Source of the DNA: Microvirga guangxiensis
Lineage (GTDB): Bacteria; Pseudomonadota; Alphaproteobacteria; Rhizobiales; Beijerinckiaceae
Length of the DNA stretch: 64,000 bases
NCBI RefSeq assembly: GCF_900102135.1
Contig: NZ_FMVJ01000018.1
Location: forward strand, 17,844-81,843
Reading direction: 5' to 3'
Every line of letters starts with the position of its first letter. Positions within the stretch are counted from its first letter, which is position 1. Below, piece after piece: positions 42,408 to 52,765 of the stretch. The translations under genes were made by a program, and so were the position numbers. Under the pieces are notes generated by a model that saw only the letters and a list, made by a program, of their open reading frames with translations, searched no databases and had not been told where the DNA came from.

Positions 42408-43415
42408 ATGCAGGGACAGGCGGATCTGTTTCTTGGACTGGACGAGACAACGGTACCCATCCAGAAGCCTCTCAACTCTGACATCCAGGTGAAGTCACTG
42501 GGACAGAAGCATCCGTTCCGGCTGGATCCTAAGAATTTCGAGGCCGCAGCCTACGCTCTGGAGTCTAGCGGCCACTACCGCATTCTGCGTCGCCTTCTAC
42601 CACGCCCTGTGGTCCCTTCCCGCAATGCGGTCCCGGGCGAAAAACGGGCCATCATCGTGGACACCGAAACCACTGGCTTGGATCACATGCGGGACGAAGT
42701 CATCGAACTCGGGATGGTAGCGTTCTCGTATAGTGAGGATGGGCGCATCGGAGATGTGGTCGGCACTTTCAATGCCCTGCGTGAGCCGTCGATCCCCATC
42801 GCGCCGGAGATCACACGAATCACCGGGATTACTGCCGACATGGTGCAGGGTCAGATTATCGATCTCGATGCCGTAGAGGATTTCCTCCGACCCGCACATT
42901 TGGTGATCGCTCACAATGCACGCTTCGATCGCCCATTCTGCGAGCGCCTGACACAAGGCTTCTCCATGAAGGCATGGGCATGCTCCCATGCTGAGGTGTC
43001 CTGGTCCGACTTAGGCTTTGAAGGATCTAAGCTCGGATACCTGCTGTCGCATTGCGGGTGGTTTCACCAAGGCCACCGCGCTGTCGAGGACTGTCACGCA
43101 CTCCTGGAAGTGCTGGCACATCCCCTCCCTGACGATGCAGGGTGCGCGATGTCACATCTCTTAACATCTGCTAGAAAGACCATGGTGAGGGTCTGGGCCG
43201 AGGGCTCACCTTTTGACATGAAGGATATACTGAAGAAGCGTGGCTACCGCTGGAATGATGGCTCTGATGGTCGCCCCAAGTCGTGGTTTATCGAGATTGC
43301 TGAAGAGGCGCATCAGAAGGAACTGACGTTCCTCCGGCAGGAGATCTATCGCAGGGACGTGGAGCCTTTCACGCAGCGGGTTACGGCTTTTGAGCGGTTT
43401 CGCGCTGCCCCCTAG
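42408..43415 (+). CDS. DEDDh 3'-5' exonuclease (DnaQ-like)
   Basis: 335 residues from ATG 42408, with GGAGG 4 nt upstream; the frame is open further left without a ribosome site. The exonuclease domain spans about residues 75-245: ExoI IIVDTETTGLDHMRDEVIEL (Asp and Glu), ExoII LVIAHNARFDRPFCERL (Asp), ExoIII GHRAVEDCHALLEVL (His and Asp). The remaining C-terminal about 90 residues (KDILKKRGYRWNDG, KSWFIEIAEEAHQKELTFLR) occur in stand-alone epsilon-like nucleases. It is a repair or proofreading-type nuclease rather than the replicative subunit. It precedes the SOS mutasome on the same strand, but no LexA box was seen before it. Confidence 0.87.
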   Translation: MQGQADLFLGLDETTVPIQKPLNSDIQVKSLGQKHPFRLDPKNFEAAAYALESSGHYRILRRLLPRPVVPSRNAVPGEKRAIIVDTETTGLDHMRDEVIELGMVAFSYSEDGRIGDVVGTFNALREPSIPIAPEITRITGITADMVQGQIIDLDAVEDFLRPAHLVIAHNARFDRPFCERLTQGFSMKAWACSHAEVSWSDLGFEGSKLGYLLSHCGWFHQGHRAVEDCHALLEVLAHPLPDDAGCAMSHLLTSARKTMVRVWAEGSPFDMKDILKKRGYRWNDGSDGRPKSWFIEIAEEAHQKELTFLRQEIYRRDVEPFTQRVTAFERFRAAP

Positions 43416-43607
43416 CTTGTTCCACCATGTCCCAAAGACTGCATAACATAAGCGACTATCTTTTCAGGCTTGGAATGCAAAAGAAGCAGACAGTATGAAA
43501 CTCAATGCTGTTAGGTGATTGGGAAATCTCATTTTTACGGCACTTCGCAACATCCTTCTCCCCAAAATTCACAGCCTAGTGTGGTCGATTGACTCACCGG
43601 AAAATGA

Positions 43608-43622
43608 GAACATAATAGGAAC
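43608..43622 (+). promoter_or_regulatory. LexA (SOS) box upstream of imuA
   Basis: GAAC-ATAATAG-GAAC is a perfect alphaproteobacterial LexA site (GAAC-N7-GAAC), 33 nt before the imuA ATG. It is the expected control element of the imuA-imuB-dnaE2 operon. Confidence 0.85.
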
Positions 43623-43655
43623 ATCATCAACGCGAACTTGAACAGGCACGGGACC

Positions 43656-44408
43656 ATGCAAGCCGGGCAACAGGACAGGCTTGCCGATTTGCGGCGACGG
43701 ATCGCTCGCCTCGAAGGCGGCGGCCGTCACGCTGGGATCTTGCCGTTCGGCATGCCAAGCCTCGACAGTCACCTGCCTTACGGCGGCTTGGAGCGCGGTG
43801 CGCTTCACGAGTTCGTCGACTATGGTGCTGCGGCGGAGTTCGCCGGATGCGCCACCCTCTTTGCCGCCGGCATCGCCGCACGTCTCGAAGGTTCTGTCCT
43901 GTGGTGTCTTAACCGGCGCGACCTGTTCGCACCGGGCCTCGCTGCGGCTGGCCTTCACCCTGACCGTGTCGTTTACGCTGAGACCTTCCGCGAGCGCGAT
44001 ATCCTCGCTGTCGTCGAGGAAGGCCTTCGGGAAAAGGGCTTGGCTGCAGTCATCGGTGAGGTCACGCGCCTCGGCCTCACCGCTTCCCGCCGCCTGCAAC
44101 TTGCCGCGGAAGGATCCGGCGTTGCGGCTTTGATGATCCGCCGTTGGTGGACGGTTGCAGAAAAAGATCTTGTCGCTCTCCCGACCGCCGCAGTGACCCG
44201 GTGGCGCATCGCTCCGTTTGCATCACAAGCACCGCCTGCCCCGGGTCTTGGTCGTGCCCTCTGGCACGTTGAACTCGTGCGCTGTCGCGGGGCCGAGCCC
44301 CGCTCCTGGATTCTTGAGGCTTGCGATGCGAAGGGTCGTCTCGCTCTACCTGCCGGCTTGGCCGACCGACCGGATCCGGCGCAAAACCGGCATGCCACCA
44401 CGTCATGA
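43656..44408 (+). CDS. imuA: SOS mutasome protein ImuA
   Basis: RecA-like/SulA-related accessory protein of the inducible mutagenesis complex with ImuB and DnaE2. 250 residues from ATG 43656 (a TTG at 43638 is possible). Typical blocks: LPFGMPSLDSHLPYGGLERG, ALHEFVDYGAAAEFAGCATL, VLWCLNRRDLFAPGLAAAGL, HPDRVVYAETFRERDILAVV and LGRALWHVELVRCRGAEPRS. The 3' end overlaps imuB by 83 nt. Regulated by the LexA box at 43608-43622. Confidence 0.92.
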   Translation: MQAGQQDRLADLRRRIARLEGGGRHAGILPFGMPSLDSHLPYGGLERGALHEFVDYGAAAEFAGCATLFAAGIAARLEGSVLWCLNRRDLFAPGLAAAGLHPDRVVYAETFRERDILAVVEEGLREKGLAAVIGEVTRLGLTASRRLQLAAEGSGVAALMIRRWWTVAEKDLVALPTAAVTRWRIAPFASQAPPAPGLGRALWHVELVRCRGAEPRSWILEACDAKGRLALPAGLADRPDPAQNRHATTS

Positions 44409-45828
44409 GCCGCTCGTTACCGTGCACAAGATCGGATCCCGCCGCATCGTGCGCTCTGCCTGTTCCGCCGCCCAGGCGGTCGGGCTTCACGTCGGCATGC
44501 CGCTGGCTCAGGCCCAGGCGTTGGTGCCAGATCTGCATGTCGCCGATGCAAAGCCGGAAGAGGACGAGACCTCGCTGAAAGACTTGGCACGCTGGGCACT
44601 GCGCTATGCTCCCATTGTCGCAACAGATCCGCCGGATGGCATCTGGATCGATATCGCCGGTGCGGCCCACCTTCTCGGTGGTGAAGTCGAGTTGCTGCGA
44701 GATCTCATTACTCGACTAGAGCAGTCGGGTCTCACGGCTCAGGCCGCGGTGGCTGATGCTCCAGGAGCCGCCTGGGCAGCCGCCCGTTTTGGAACTCGCG
44801 GCGTGGTACCGTCTGGCCGTACTGCGGACGCTGTCCTGCCTTTGCCCGTCGCGGCTTTAAGAATCCCAGCTGATAAACTCGCCGCACTCCATCGTCTCGG
44901 CATCGACCGCATCGGTCAGCTAGCCGCAATGCCTCGCCCACCTCTGGTGCGCCGGTTCGGCCGTGAGGTGGCGCTGCGGCTCGATCAAGCGCTGGGCCAG
45001 GCCTTCGAGCCGATCAACCCGATGATCCCGAAAGATACGCCAGTGGCGAGCCTTGCCTTCGCTGAGCCTATCGGTCGTCCGGAGGACCTGAAAGCCGTGG
45101 TACATCGTCTTGCCACAGACCTGTGCCGCCAGCTGGAGCGTCGCGCCGAAGGCGTGCGCCGGCTTGATCTGCTCATCCGGCGTGTCGACCAGAAAGGTGC
45201 GGAGCTGCGTGTTAGCACGGCGAAGGCCAACCGCGACCCGCAGCATATCGCCAAACTCTTCGATGAGCGCCTGCAAGTCATCGATCCTGGCTTCGGTATT
45301 GAAGAGGTCATTCTCGTCGCAAGCCAAGTCGAGCGCTTGTTGGAAGCTCAGACGGAAGTCCATAGCCTCGCTGCAGGCCGTGCTCAGCAAGCTGACATGG
45401 CCCGGCTCGTCGACCGGATTGGAGCACGGATCGGTGCGGACCGGGTTTATCGTCTCGCGCCGGTCGAAACCTTCGTGCCGGAACGTATGGCCCGCAAGGT
45501 CTCTGCCCTCGCCCCGCCCTCGCGCTCGTCTTGGCCCGAGAACCTACCGCGTCCCGCTCGCCTGCTTGATCCGCCCGAGCCGATTGTTGCTACGGCCCTC
45601 CTTCCGGATCATCCGCCGGCTTTCTTTGTCTGGCGCAAGGTTCGCCACAAAGTGGCCAACGCCGACGGCCCTGAACGCGTCAATCCGGAATGGTGGAACG
45701 GTGATACCGGTTCGGTGGCCCGAGACTATTACCGGGTCGAGACGGATCAAGGCGGACGCTTCTGGATTTTTCGCGACGCCCCGGCCGATGAAGGTGGTCG
45801 CTGGTGGATGCATGGGTTTCTCGCATGA
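44326..45828 (+). CDS. imuB: SOS mutasome protein ImuB (Y-family polymerase-like)
   Basis: 500 residues from ATG 44326, GAGG 7 nt upstream. Begins [20 protein letters not shown], where Y-family polymerases have their first catalytic Asp. The polymerase catalytic carboxylates are largely missing, as known for ImuB, which bridges DnaE2 and the beta clamp. Further blocks are [40 protein letters not shown] (helix-hairpin-helix), [20 protein letters not shown] and [20 protein letters not shown] at the C-terminus. Overlaps dnaE2 by 4 nt (ATGA). Confidence 0.93.
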   Translation: MRRVVSLYLPAWPTDRIRRKTGMPPRHEPLVTVHKIGSRRIVRSACSAAQAVGLHVGMPLAQAQALVPDLHVADAKPEEDETSLKDLARWALRYAPIVATDPPDGIWIDIAGAAHLLGGEVELLRDLITRLEQSGLTAQAAVADAPGAAWAAARFGTRGVVPSGRTADAVLPLPVAALRIPADKLAALHRLGIDRIGQLAAMPRPPLVRRFGREVALRLDQALGQAFEPINPMIPKDTPVASLAFAEPIGRPEDLKAVVHRLATDLCRQLERRAEGVRRLDLLIRRVDQKGAELRVSTAKANRDPQHIAKLFDERLQVIDPGFGIEEVILVASQVERLLEAQTEVHSLAAGRAQQADMARLVDRIGARIGADRVYRLAPVETFVPERMARKVSALAPPSRSSWPENLPRPARLLDPPEPIVATALLPDHPPAFFVWRKVRHKVANADGPERVNPEWWNGDTGSVARDYYRVETDQGGRFWIFRDAPADEGGRWWMHGFLA

Positions 45829-48800
45829 CCTATGCCGAACTCCAGGTCACGAGCCATTTCTCTTTCCTGCGCGGTGCATCGAGTCCTGCCGAACTATTCG
45901 AGCAGGCGAAACTTCTCGGCCTCTCGGCCCTCGCCGTGACGGACCGCAACTCGCTTGCCGGGATTGTGCGTGCCTATGAGGCATCAAGAGCAACAGGTGT
46001 TCGTCTCGTCGTCGGCTGCCGCCTCGATCTCGCCGACAACACGTCGCTTCTGGTCTATCCGACGGATCGAGCTGCCTATTCGCGTCTGTGCCGTCTCTTG
46101 AGCATCGGCAAAGGGCGTGCCCGAAAAGGGAAGTGCCATCTCACCTGGGACGATGTCTCTGCCTGGAACGAGGGCCTGCTTGCCATCCTTCTCGGCGACG
46201 ATGCTGATGACGTCCTCCAGGCTAACCTGATCCGACTGAAATCCGTGTTCGGCAATCGCGCATACATGGCCTTGATCCGCCGTTTCGCGCCGGACGAGCA
46301 CCTGCGTTTGTGGCAGGTCGAGCAGATGGCCCAAAGCGTGCGGGTATTGACCGTCGCCCTCGGCGACGTTCTCTATCACCACCCTGCCCGCCGCAGATTG
46401 CAGGATGTCGTTGCATGCATTCGCCAACATTGCACCATCGACGAAGCTGGTTACCGGCTTGAGCGTCATGCCGACCGCTATCTCAAGGATCCGGGCGAGA
46501 TGCAGCGCCTGTTCGAACGACATCCGGAAGCATTCTGGCGTGGCCAGGAAATTCTGAATCGCTGCACTTTCTCGCTTGACGAGCTGCGTTACCAGTATCC
46601 TTCCGAAACGGGCTCAGGCGAGACAGCGCAGCAGAAGCTGGAACGCCTGACTTGGGAGGGAGCGCGCAAACGCTACCCCAATGGCGTACCCGATGCCGTC
46701 GCTAAGACTTGCCGCCACGAACTCCGTCTGATCGAAGAGCTGGACTACGCCCCCTACTTTCTCACAGTACATGCCATCGTGTCATTCGCCCGCTCACGCG
46801 GCATTCTGTGCCAAGGCCGCGGCTCTGCAGCCAACTCCGCCGTCTGCTTCGTGCTCGGCATCACCTCGATTAACCCCACCGAGCATGATCTCCTATTCGA
46901 GCGCTTCGTCTCCCAAGAGCGGCGCGAGCCGCCCGACATTGATGTCGACTTCGAGCATGAGCGGCGCGAGGAGGTAATCCAGTGGATCTATGACACCTAT
47001 GGCCGCCATCGCGCTGCGCTTACGGCCGTCGTCTCAACCTACCGCGCGAAAGGGGCGGTCCGGGAGGTCGGCAAGGTTCTCGGTCTGCCGACAGATGTCA
47101 CGGCAGGGCTTTCCGCTATGGTTTGGGGTTGGGGAGATGACGGCGTAACCGCGAAAGAGGCGAAAGAGCTCAATCTTAACCTCGATGATCCCCGCCTGCG
47201 CATGACTTTAGAGTTGGCAAGCGAGCTCGTCGGCGCACCACGTCATCTTTCACAACACCCGGGTGGCTTCGTGCTGACGCAGGAGCGGCTCGACGATCTC
47301 GTGCCGATCGAGCCGGCGGCGATGGAGAACCGCCAGGTCATCGAGTGGGATAAAAACGACATTGATACCCTGAAGTTCATGAAGGTCGATGTTCTGGGGC
47401 TTGGCATGCTGGGCTGCATGCGCCGGGCCTTTGATCTTCTGCGCGAGCACAAGGGCGAGAGCTACGACATCGCCACGATCCCCGGTGAGGACAAGGCGAC
47501 CTACGCTATGATCCGGAAGGCCGATACGGTGGGCACGTTCCAGATCGAGAGCCGTGCTCAAATGGCGATGCTGCCGCGGCTGAAGCCGAAGACCTTCTAC
47601 GACATCGTCATTCAGGTGGCGATCGTCCGGCCAGGCCCGATCCAGGGCGACATGGTGCATCCCTATCTTCGCCGACGCGAGGGTCGCGAGAAGCCCGAAT
47701 ACCCAAAACCTGAGCTCCAGCGCGTGCTAGAGAAGACGCTCGGCGTTCCTCTCTTCCAGGAACAGGCCATGCGCGTGGCTATCGAGTGCGCCGGCTTCAC
47801 GCCGTCGGAAGCCGACCAGCTCCGGCGCGCCATGGCCACCTTTAAGTTCACAGCTGGCGTCTCCAAATTCCGGGACAAGCTGATTGAGGGCATGACTGCC
47901 CGCGGCTACGATGCGGGATTTGCTGAGCGGACGTTCAAGCAGCTGGAGGGCTTCGGCTCGTACGGTTTCCCGGAGAGCCATGCAGCGAGCTTCGCCAAAA
48001 TCGCCTATGCTTCGTCCTGGCTTAAGTGCCACCACCCAGATGTGTTCTGCTGCGCTATCCTGAACTCTCAGCCGATGGGCTTCTACCGGCCGGCCCAACT
48101 TGTGCGCGACGCGCGGAACCATGGCATTGAAGTGCACCCCATCGACATCAATCATTCGCGCTGGGATTGCATACTGGAGCCAACCGGAGACCCGAACAGA
48201 TTTGCCGTTCGCCTTGGCCTTCGGCTCGTCTACGGCCTGTCGAATGCCGAAGCCGCGATGATCCCACTTGCCCGCAGCGAGCATGTATTCGCCTCCATTG
48301 AAGATCTTCAGCGTCGTGCCCAAGTATCCATACCATCCCTGCGACAGTTGGCTTGGGCTGACACATTCGGGTCAATTGGTCTCAATCGTCGCAAAGCATT
48401 ATGGACCATTCGAGGCCTGTCCGCCGTTTCCCTGCCGCTGTTTGCAGCCGCCGACGAGCGGGAGAGAAAGTTCGCGTCCGAGGGCAATGAGCCTGAAGTC
48501 CAACTCGCAGCGATGACGGAGGGAAGTGAAGTCGTAGAGGACTATCTGACCAAGGGCCTGACATTAAGGCAGCACCCCATCACCTTTCTACGTCAGGAGC
48601 TCGAGCAAAGACGCATCATCGCTTGTGGGGAGTTGCGGCGTGTCAAAGATGGGCATCGCGTATCTGTCGCTGGATTGGTCCTAGTTCGCCAGAAACCCGG
48701 ATCTGCCAAAGGCGTGACGTTCATGACGATCGAAGACGAGACGGATGTGGCTAACCTCGTAATCTGGGCGGGTTTGTTCGAGAAACAGCGCCGAGTCATC

Positions 48801-48953
48801 CTCGGCTCAGGTATGGTCGGCTGCCGTGGCAGGGTACAGCGGGATGGCGATGTCATTCATGTCATCGCCGAGCACTTTTTCGATTGCGCGGATCTCTTAG
48901 GAAGTATTGGCAATGGCCCTATGTTGAAAAGGGGATCGCGCGATTTTCATTAG
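45825..48953 (+). CDS. dnaE2: Error-prone DNA polymerase DnaE2
   Basis: C-family polymerase performing damage-induced translesion synthesis with ImuA/ImuB. 1042 residues from ATG 45825, overlapping the imuB stop. PHP domain at the N-terminus ([38 protein letters not shown]). Palm/catalytic region has [17 protein letters not shown] and [20 protein letters not shown] (catalytic Asp pair). Finger and helix-hairpin-helix parts include [28 protein letters not shown] and [22 protein letters not shown] domain near 940-1020 ([20 protein letters not shown]). The missing tau-binding tail separates it from DnaE1. Confidence 0.95.
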   Translation: MTYAELQVTSHFSFLRGASSPAELFEQAKLLGLSALAVTDRNSLAGIVRAYEASRATGVRLVVGCRLDLADNTSLLVYPTDRAAYSRLCRLLSIGKGRARKGKCHLTWDDVSAWNEGLLAILLGDDADDVLQANLIRLKSVFGNRAYMALIRRFAPDEHLRLWQVEQMAQSVRVLTVALGDVLYHHPARRRLQDVVACIRQHCTIDEAGYRLERHADRYLKDPGEMQRLFERHPEAFWRGQEILNRCTFSLDELRYQYPSETGSGETAQQKLERLTWEGARKRYPNGVPDAVAKTCRHELRLIEELDYAPYFLTVHAIVSFARSRGILCQGRGSAANSAVCFVLGITSINPTEHDLLFERFVSQERREPPDIDVDFEHERREEVIQWIYDTYGRHRAALTAVVSTYRAKGAVREVGKVLGLPTDVTAGLSAMVWGWGDDGVTAKEAKELNLNLDDPRLRMTLELASELVGAPRHLSQHPGGFVLTQERLDDLVPIEPAAMENRQVIEWDKNDIDTLKFMKVDVLGLGMLGCMRRAFDLLREHKGESYDIATIPGEDKATYAMIRKADTVGTFQIESRAQMAMLPRLKPKTFYDIVIQVAIVRPGPIQGDMVHPYLRRREGREKPEYPKPELQRVLEKTLGVPLFQEQAMRVAIECAGFTPSEADQLRRAMATFKFTAGVSKFRDKLIEGMTARGYDAGFAERTFKQLEGFGSYGFPESHAASFAKIAYASSWLKCHHPDVFCCAILNSQPMGFYRPAQLVRDARNHGIEVHPIDINHSRWDCILEPTGDPNRFAVRLGLRLVYGLSNAEAAMIPLARSEHVFASIEDLQRRAQVSIPSLRQLAWADTFGSIGLNRRKALWTIRGLSAVSLPLFAAADERERKFASEGNEPEVQLAAMTEGSEVVEDYLTKGLTLRQHPITFLRQELEQRRIIACGELRRVKDGHRVSVAGLVLVRQKPGSAKGVTFMTIEDETDVANLVIWAGLFEKQRRVILGSGMVGCRGRVQRDGDVIHVIAEHFFDCADLLGSIGNGPMLKRGSRDFH

Positions 48954-49079
48954 AACGTAACAAGGCTTGTGTGCATTTTGGTGGGACGGATGCAACCAAC
49001 ACAGCGATAACGTTCCAGCTATGGTGCAACCAATCTCTGGCACACTTTTCAATCTTTGAGAAAATTAAATGGCTAACGA

Positions 49080-50066
49080 TCATCCAGTTACACGGGCCCC
49101 GCGCCCATAGACGAGTAGCATCGAGATGATAACGCAGCCATAGATGATCTGGCGGCCGGCCTCGAGCATCTGCATGATGGAGAGGACCGAGTTCAAAAGC
49201 ACGATCAGGATGACGCCCACGAGAGTGCCCAGGTAGCGCCCGCGTCCGCCGAGGATGTTGGTACCACCGATGACAACTGCGGCGATGGCAGGCAGCAAAT
49301 AGGCATCGCCCATGCCCTGATAGGCCTTGGTGGAATATCCTGCGAGCAACACGCCCGCGAGGCCCGCCGCTGCGCCCGAGAGCGCGAAGGTGACGAGGAT
49401 CACGCGGTTTGTATCAATTCCCGAGAGATAGGCAGCCCGCTCGCGATTGCCGATGGCGTAGATGGAGCGGCCGAGGGTCGTGCGCGTGAGGATCGCCACG
49501 ACGGCTACTGAAACCGCCAGCCAGACGAGGAGCGCCGCCGGGATCATGTCGCCGATGCGGGCTACCGCGAGGTATTGCATCAAGTCGGTCGCTGCCGTCT
49601 GTGGGGCGAAGCCGCCCGTATGAGCCACCATGAGGCCGCGCATTACGGCGTTCATGCCGAGCGTGAAGATCATGGACGGCACCCGTAGATACGCGACACC
49701 GAGCCCATTGACCATGCCGACGACTAGACCGACCCCAATGCCCGCTGGGATTGCCCAGGGGCCGCCGACGGCGGTTGCTATCATGGCGGCGGCTGTCAGT
49801 GTCCAGGGCACCGAAAGGTCGATGTGGCCAAGCAGAATAACGAGCATGAGTCCGGCTGCTACGATCCCGAGGAAGGATCCCACCTGAAGCTGTTGCAAGA
49901 GATACTGGGGTTGCAGAAGGGGTGCGCTGCCTTGCGTGTAGAGGGTGTACCCCGTCCCGATCAGCAGGATGAGCATGACGAACCCGACCGCGAAGGCCAC
50001 AGGCTTGTCGTCGGGATCGAGACGCAGACCCCATAGCGCGGTAGTCGCGTTGACCCTTCTGCTCAC
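49080..50066 (-). CDS. Ribose-type sugar ABC transporter permease (second of pair)
   Basis: BPD_transp_2-family inner-membrane permease, 328 residues. The start is GTG 50066, overlapping the stop of the upstream permease (GTGA); the open frame runs further but is then a shadow of that gene. Segments typical of RbsC/YjfF: VILLGHIDLSVPWTLTAAAM (conserved D-L-S), NGLGVAYLRVPSMIFTLGM, YAIGNRERAAYLSGIDTNRV (coupling loop), and AIAAVVIGGTNILGGRGRYL. About eight to ten TM helices. Last gene of the operon. Confidence 0.9.
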   Translation of the reverse strand: MSRRVNATTALWGLRLDPDDKPVAFAVGFVMLILLIGTGYTLYTQGSAPLLQPQYLLQQLQVGSFLGIVAAGLMLVILLGHIDLSVPWTLTAAAMIATAVGGPWAIPAGIGVGLVVGMVNGLGVAYLRVPSMIFTLGMNAVMRGLMVAHTGGFAPQTAATDLMQYLAVARIGDMIPAALLVWLAVSVAVVAILTRTTLGRSIYAIGNRERAAYLSGIDTNRVILVTFALSGAAAGLAGVLLAGYSTKAYQGMGDAYLLPAIAAVVIGGTNILGGRGRYLGTLVGVILIVLLNSVLSIMQMLEAGRQIIYGCVIISMLLVYGRGARVTG

Positions 50067-51163
50067 CGGAATATCTCGAGCCTGTTCTTGAGACGCAGTA
50101 GCTTCAGTCCGCCGATACTCACGGCGGCAAGAAGCACCAGCCCCTCGAAGAGAGGTTGCAGAAGGGGGGCCACGTCGAAGATGCGGAAGTTGAACGAGAT
50201 AGTGCGCAGCACCATCGCTCCGATCATGGACCCGATGGCGCTGCCAGTGCCGCCGAGAAGCGAGGTGCCCCCGATGACCACGGCCGCGATGGAATTGAGC
50301 GTATAGGCTCCGGCCTGCGGAATATCGGCATTGCCGGATGAGGTCTGAAGGGCAAGGAACAAGCCGCCGAGACCGGCAAAGAGGCCCGCCAGCGTAAAGG
50401 CCGCAAGCTTCGCCCGGTTGATCGGGAGCCCCGACATGTATGCTGCGGTCTCGGAGGACCCGATCGCATAGACCGTGCGCCCCATGACGGAACGGGTGAA
50501 CGGCACCCAGATCACAAGGATGATCAGCGCAAGCAAGACGAGTGGCACCGGGATCCAAGCGAAGGGCTGCAGCCAGGTTGCCTCGCCATCGTCGAAGAGA
50601 CCGAAGGTTGCTGCGAACTCGTGCACGTCGCTCGCAACCGCCCAGGACAGATCTTCTTGCACCTTGCCTCCAGGTGTCGGTCGTAGGATGAGGGCGAGCC
50701 CCATGTAGATTGCACTCGTGGCAAGCGTCGCGATGATCGGCTGAATGCGCCCGTAGACGACCACACAGCCGTTGACGAAGCCGCATGTAGCGCCTGCCGC
50801 GATACAGGCTACGATGCCGAGCGCGATATCAGTCGGGCTGCCGTCGACGAGATGGCTCGCGATGCAGCCCACAAGGGTCATCACGGCACCGACGGAAAGA
50901 TCGAGGCCCGCCATCAGCACGGGCACGGTCTGCGCCATGGACACGAGGGCCAACGCAAAGACCTCGTTGGCATTCTGGATAAGGATCTGTCCTGTAAATC
51001 CACGGGGATGGCTCATCTGATAAAACAGGTAGAGAACCAGGAAGAGCGCAAGCGCGCCGAGGATACCGGCGTGCTTGCGCCAGCGTAAGCTTAAGCCGTC
51101 ACCCCACCGGAGGGTTTTTTTCTTCGGCTCCGCAGCGGCGGGCGCGAGCACTGTGTCAGACAT
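50063..51163 (-). CDS. Ribose-type sugar ABC transporter permease (first of pair)
   Basis: 366 residues from ATG 51163 with GGGAG 7 nt upstream. The cytoplasmic N-terminus of about 38 residues is followed by TM segments. Family blocks: VPVLMAGLDLSVGAVMTLVG, RIQPIIATLATSAIYMGLAL, YAIGSSETAAYMSGLPINRA, and IAAVVIGGTSLLGGTGSAIG. Paired with a second, distinct permease, as in the YtfT/YjfF pair of the galactofuranose importer, so a heterodimeric channel is likely. Overlaps the ATPase stop by 8 nt. Confidence 0.9.
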   Translation of the reverse strand: MSDTVLAPAAAEPKKKTLRWGDGLSLRWRKHAGILGALALFLVLYLFYQMSHPRGFTGQILIQNANEVFALALVSMAQTVPVLMAGLDLSVGAVMTLVGCIASHLVDGSPTDIALGIVACIAAGATCGFVNGCVVVYGRIQPIIATLATSAIYMGLALILRPTPGGKVQEDLSWAVASDVHEFAATFGLFDDGEATWLQPFAWIPVPLVLLALIILVIWVPFTRSVMGRTVYAIGSSETAAYMSGLPINRAKLAAFTLAGLFAGLGGLFLALQTSSGNADIPQAGAYTLNSIAAVVIGGTSLLGGTGSAIGSMIGAMVLRTISFNFRIFDVAPLLQPLFEGLVLLAAVSIGGLKLLRLKNRLEIFR

Positions 51164-52685
51164 GAACAGGCTCCCGCCGCTCGACGATGTTGAGCGCGCT
51201 CGCGATGAGGTTGCGCTCCGTGATGGCATCTCCATCCAGTTCGCGGACGACGCGGCCGTCATAGATAACCGCAACGCGGTCGCAGCAGCCGATCAGTTCC
51301 TCAGTATCCGTTGAGTAGAAAAGGATGCAGGCTCCCTCCTCCGCGAGCTCACGCATGAGCCGGTAGATCTCATGCTTTGTTCCCACGTCGATGCCCCGGG
51401 TCGGATCGTTGAGTAGAATCACGTCGGGATCCGTCGCGAGCCACTTGGCAATCACCACCTTCTGCTGGTTGCCGCCAGACAGGGTCGCGACCGGATCGCC
51501 CGCACTGCCGATCTTGATCCGCAACTGCTCGATGGCGCGCTCGACGGCCTGACGGGTACGGCCCGGATCGATGAATGTTCCATGCGATAGACGATCGAGG
51601 GAGGCCATGGCGATATTGTCGGCAATGGACATGGAGAGAATGAGGCCCTCACTCTTGCGATCCTCGGGCACGAGCGCCATCCGGGCCCGGCCGCCTTTTG
51701 CAGCCCTTGGCGAGGATGGGAGCATGGGCTGCCCATCGATGGTCACCGTGCCGCGAACACCACGCAGCACGCCGAAGAGCGCGAGCAGCAATTCCTTCTG
51801 CCCCTGCCCGTCGAGGCCCCCAAGTCCTACGATCTCTCCCCGCCCTGCCTCAAGTCCGATGCCCTTGAGATGGTTCTCCCAGCAAAGATCCCGGATCGTG
51901 ATGAGTGGCGCCGGCCGCGGCCGCTTGGGCTTTTCTGGAAATTGTCCTTCAATCTCGCGGCCGATCATGAGGCCGATGATCTCGTCATTGCTTCGTACGC
52001 CTTTGGCGAAGGTTTCGATATGCCGCCCGTTGCGGAAAACTGAGCAACGGTCCGCCAACGCCTCGATCTCGTGCATGCGATGGGAAATGTAGAGGATGCT
52101 CAAGTCACGCGCCTTCAGCTCGAACAGCATACGGTATACGCTATCCACGTCTGTGGAGGTCAGTGCAGAGGTGGCTTCATCAAGGATGAGGAGCTTCGGG
52201 TCGCGCCCCAGCGCCTTCGCGATCTCGACCAACTGCCGCCGGGAGAGCGGCAGGTCCGACACGCGGCTCAAGGGGTTGATGTCCTCGCAGCCGACGCGGG
52301 CGAGTAGTTCCTCCGATCGTCGGCGTTGGGCACGGCCATCGATGAAGCCGAAGCGGCGTGGCGGGCTCGACAAGGTGATGTTGTCGGCCACGGTGAGCTC
52401 CGGCATAAGCGAGAGCTCCTGAAAGATGCACACGATCCCGGCGCGGTTCGCAGCCGATGGGGTTGGAAACGTGACGGGCACACCTTCGAGGATCATGCTG
52501 CCTTCATCCGGCTGCACGACACCCGCCATGATCTTCATCAAGGTCGATTTTCCGGCGCCGTTCTCTCCCAGGACGGCATGGATCGAGCCGCGGCTGCACG
52601 CGAAATCCACGTTCCGCAGAGCATGGACGCCGCCATAGCGCTTGGTAATGTTTTCGAGGGCGAAGAAGGGCGCAGGTTCGAGCAT
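51156..52685 (-). CDS. Sugar ABC transporter ATP-binding protein (two ATPase domains)
   Basis: RbsA/MglA/YtfR-type fused ATPase of 509 residues. Domain 1: Walker A GENGAGKSTL, Q-loop CIFQELSLMPELTVADNI, LSRRQLVEIAKALGRDPKLL (signature slightly degenerate), Walker B ILDEATSALTS, H-loop ISHRMHE. Domain 2: GLGGLDGQGQKEL in place of a normal Walker A, as usual in this class, LVPEDRKSEGLILSMSIADN, signature TLSGGNQQKVVIAKWL, and ILLNDPTRGIDVGTK. ATP hydrolysis is thus mainly in domain 1. Sits between the binding-protein gene and two permeases. Confidence 0.94.
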   Translation of the reverse strand: MLEPAPFFALENITKRYGGVHALRNVDFACSRGSIHAVLGENGAGKSTLMKIMAGVVQPDEGSMILEGVPVTFPTPSAANRAGIVCIFQELSLMPELTVADNITLSSPPRRFGFIDGRAQRRRSEELLARVGCEDINPLSRVSDLPLSRRQLVEIAKALGRDPKLLILDEATSALTSTDVDSVYRMLFELKARDLSILYISHRMHEIEALADRCSVFRNGRHIETFAKGVRSNDEIIGLMIGREIEGQFPEKPKRPRPAPLITIRDLCWENHLKGIGLEAGRGEIVGLGGLDGQGQKELLLALFGVLRGVRGTVTIDGQPMLPSSPRAAKGGRARMALVPEDRKSEGLILSMSIADNIAMASLDRLSHGTFIDPGRTRQAVERAIEQLRIKIGSAGDPVATLSGGNQQKVVIAKWLATDPDVILLNDPTRGIDVGTKHEIYRLMRELAEEGACILFYSTDTEELIGCCDRVAVIYDGRVVRELDGDAITERNLIASALNIVERREPVHV

Positions 52686-52710
52686 AAGGCCTCTTCGATC
52701 GACAAAGGAG

Positions 52711-52741
52711 GCCTCTGTCCAGACGAATGCTGGACAGAGGC
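52711..52741 (-). terminator. Intercistronic hairpin after the binding-protein gene
   Basis: Perfect 12-bp stem GCCTCTGTCCAG (52711-52722) / CTGGACAGAGGC (52730-52741), 7-nt loop, weak T content beyond it on the minus strand. Placed between the binding-protein stop and the ATPase start, it can act as partial terminator or mRNA stabiliser to keep binding-protein levels high. Confidence 0.65.
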
Positions 52742-52765
52742 CGAGGTGCTTTGACCACGTGCGTC

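Noticed and set aside
49080..50786. Extended 568-codon version of the second sugar permease
   Set aside because: The N-terminal 240 codons are a shadow of the neighbouring permease; the GTG at 50066 overlapping its stop gives a normal 328-residue permease.
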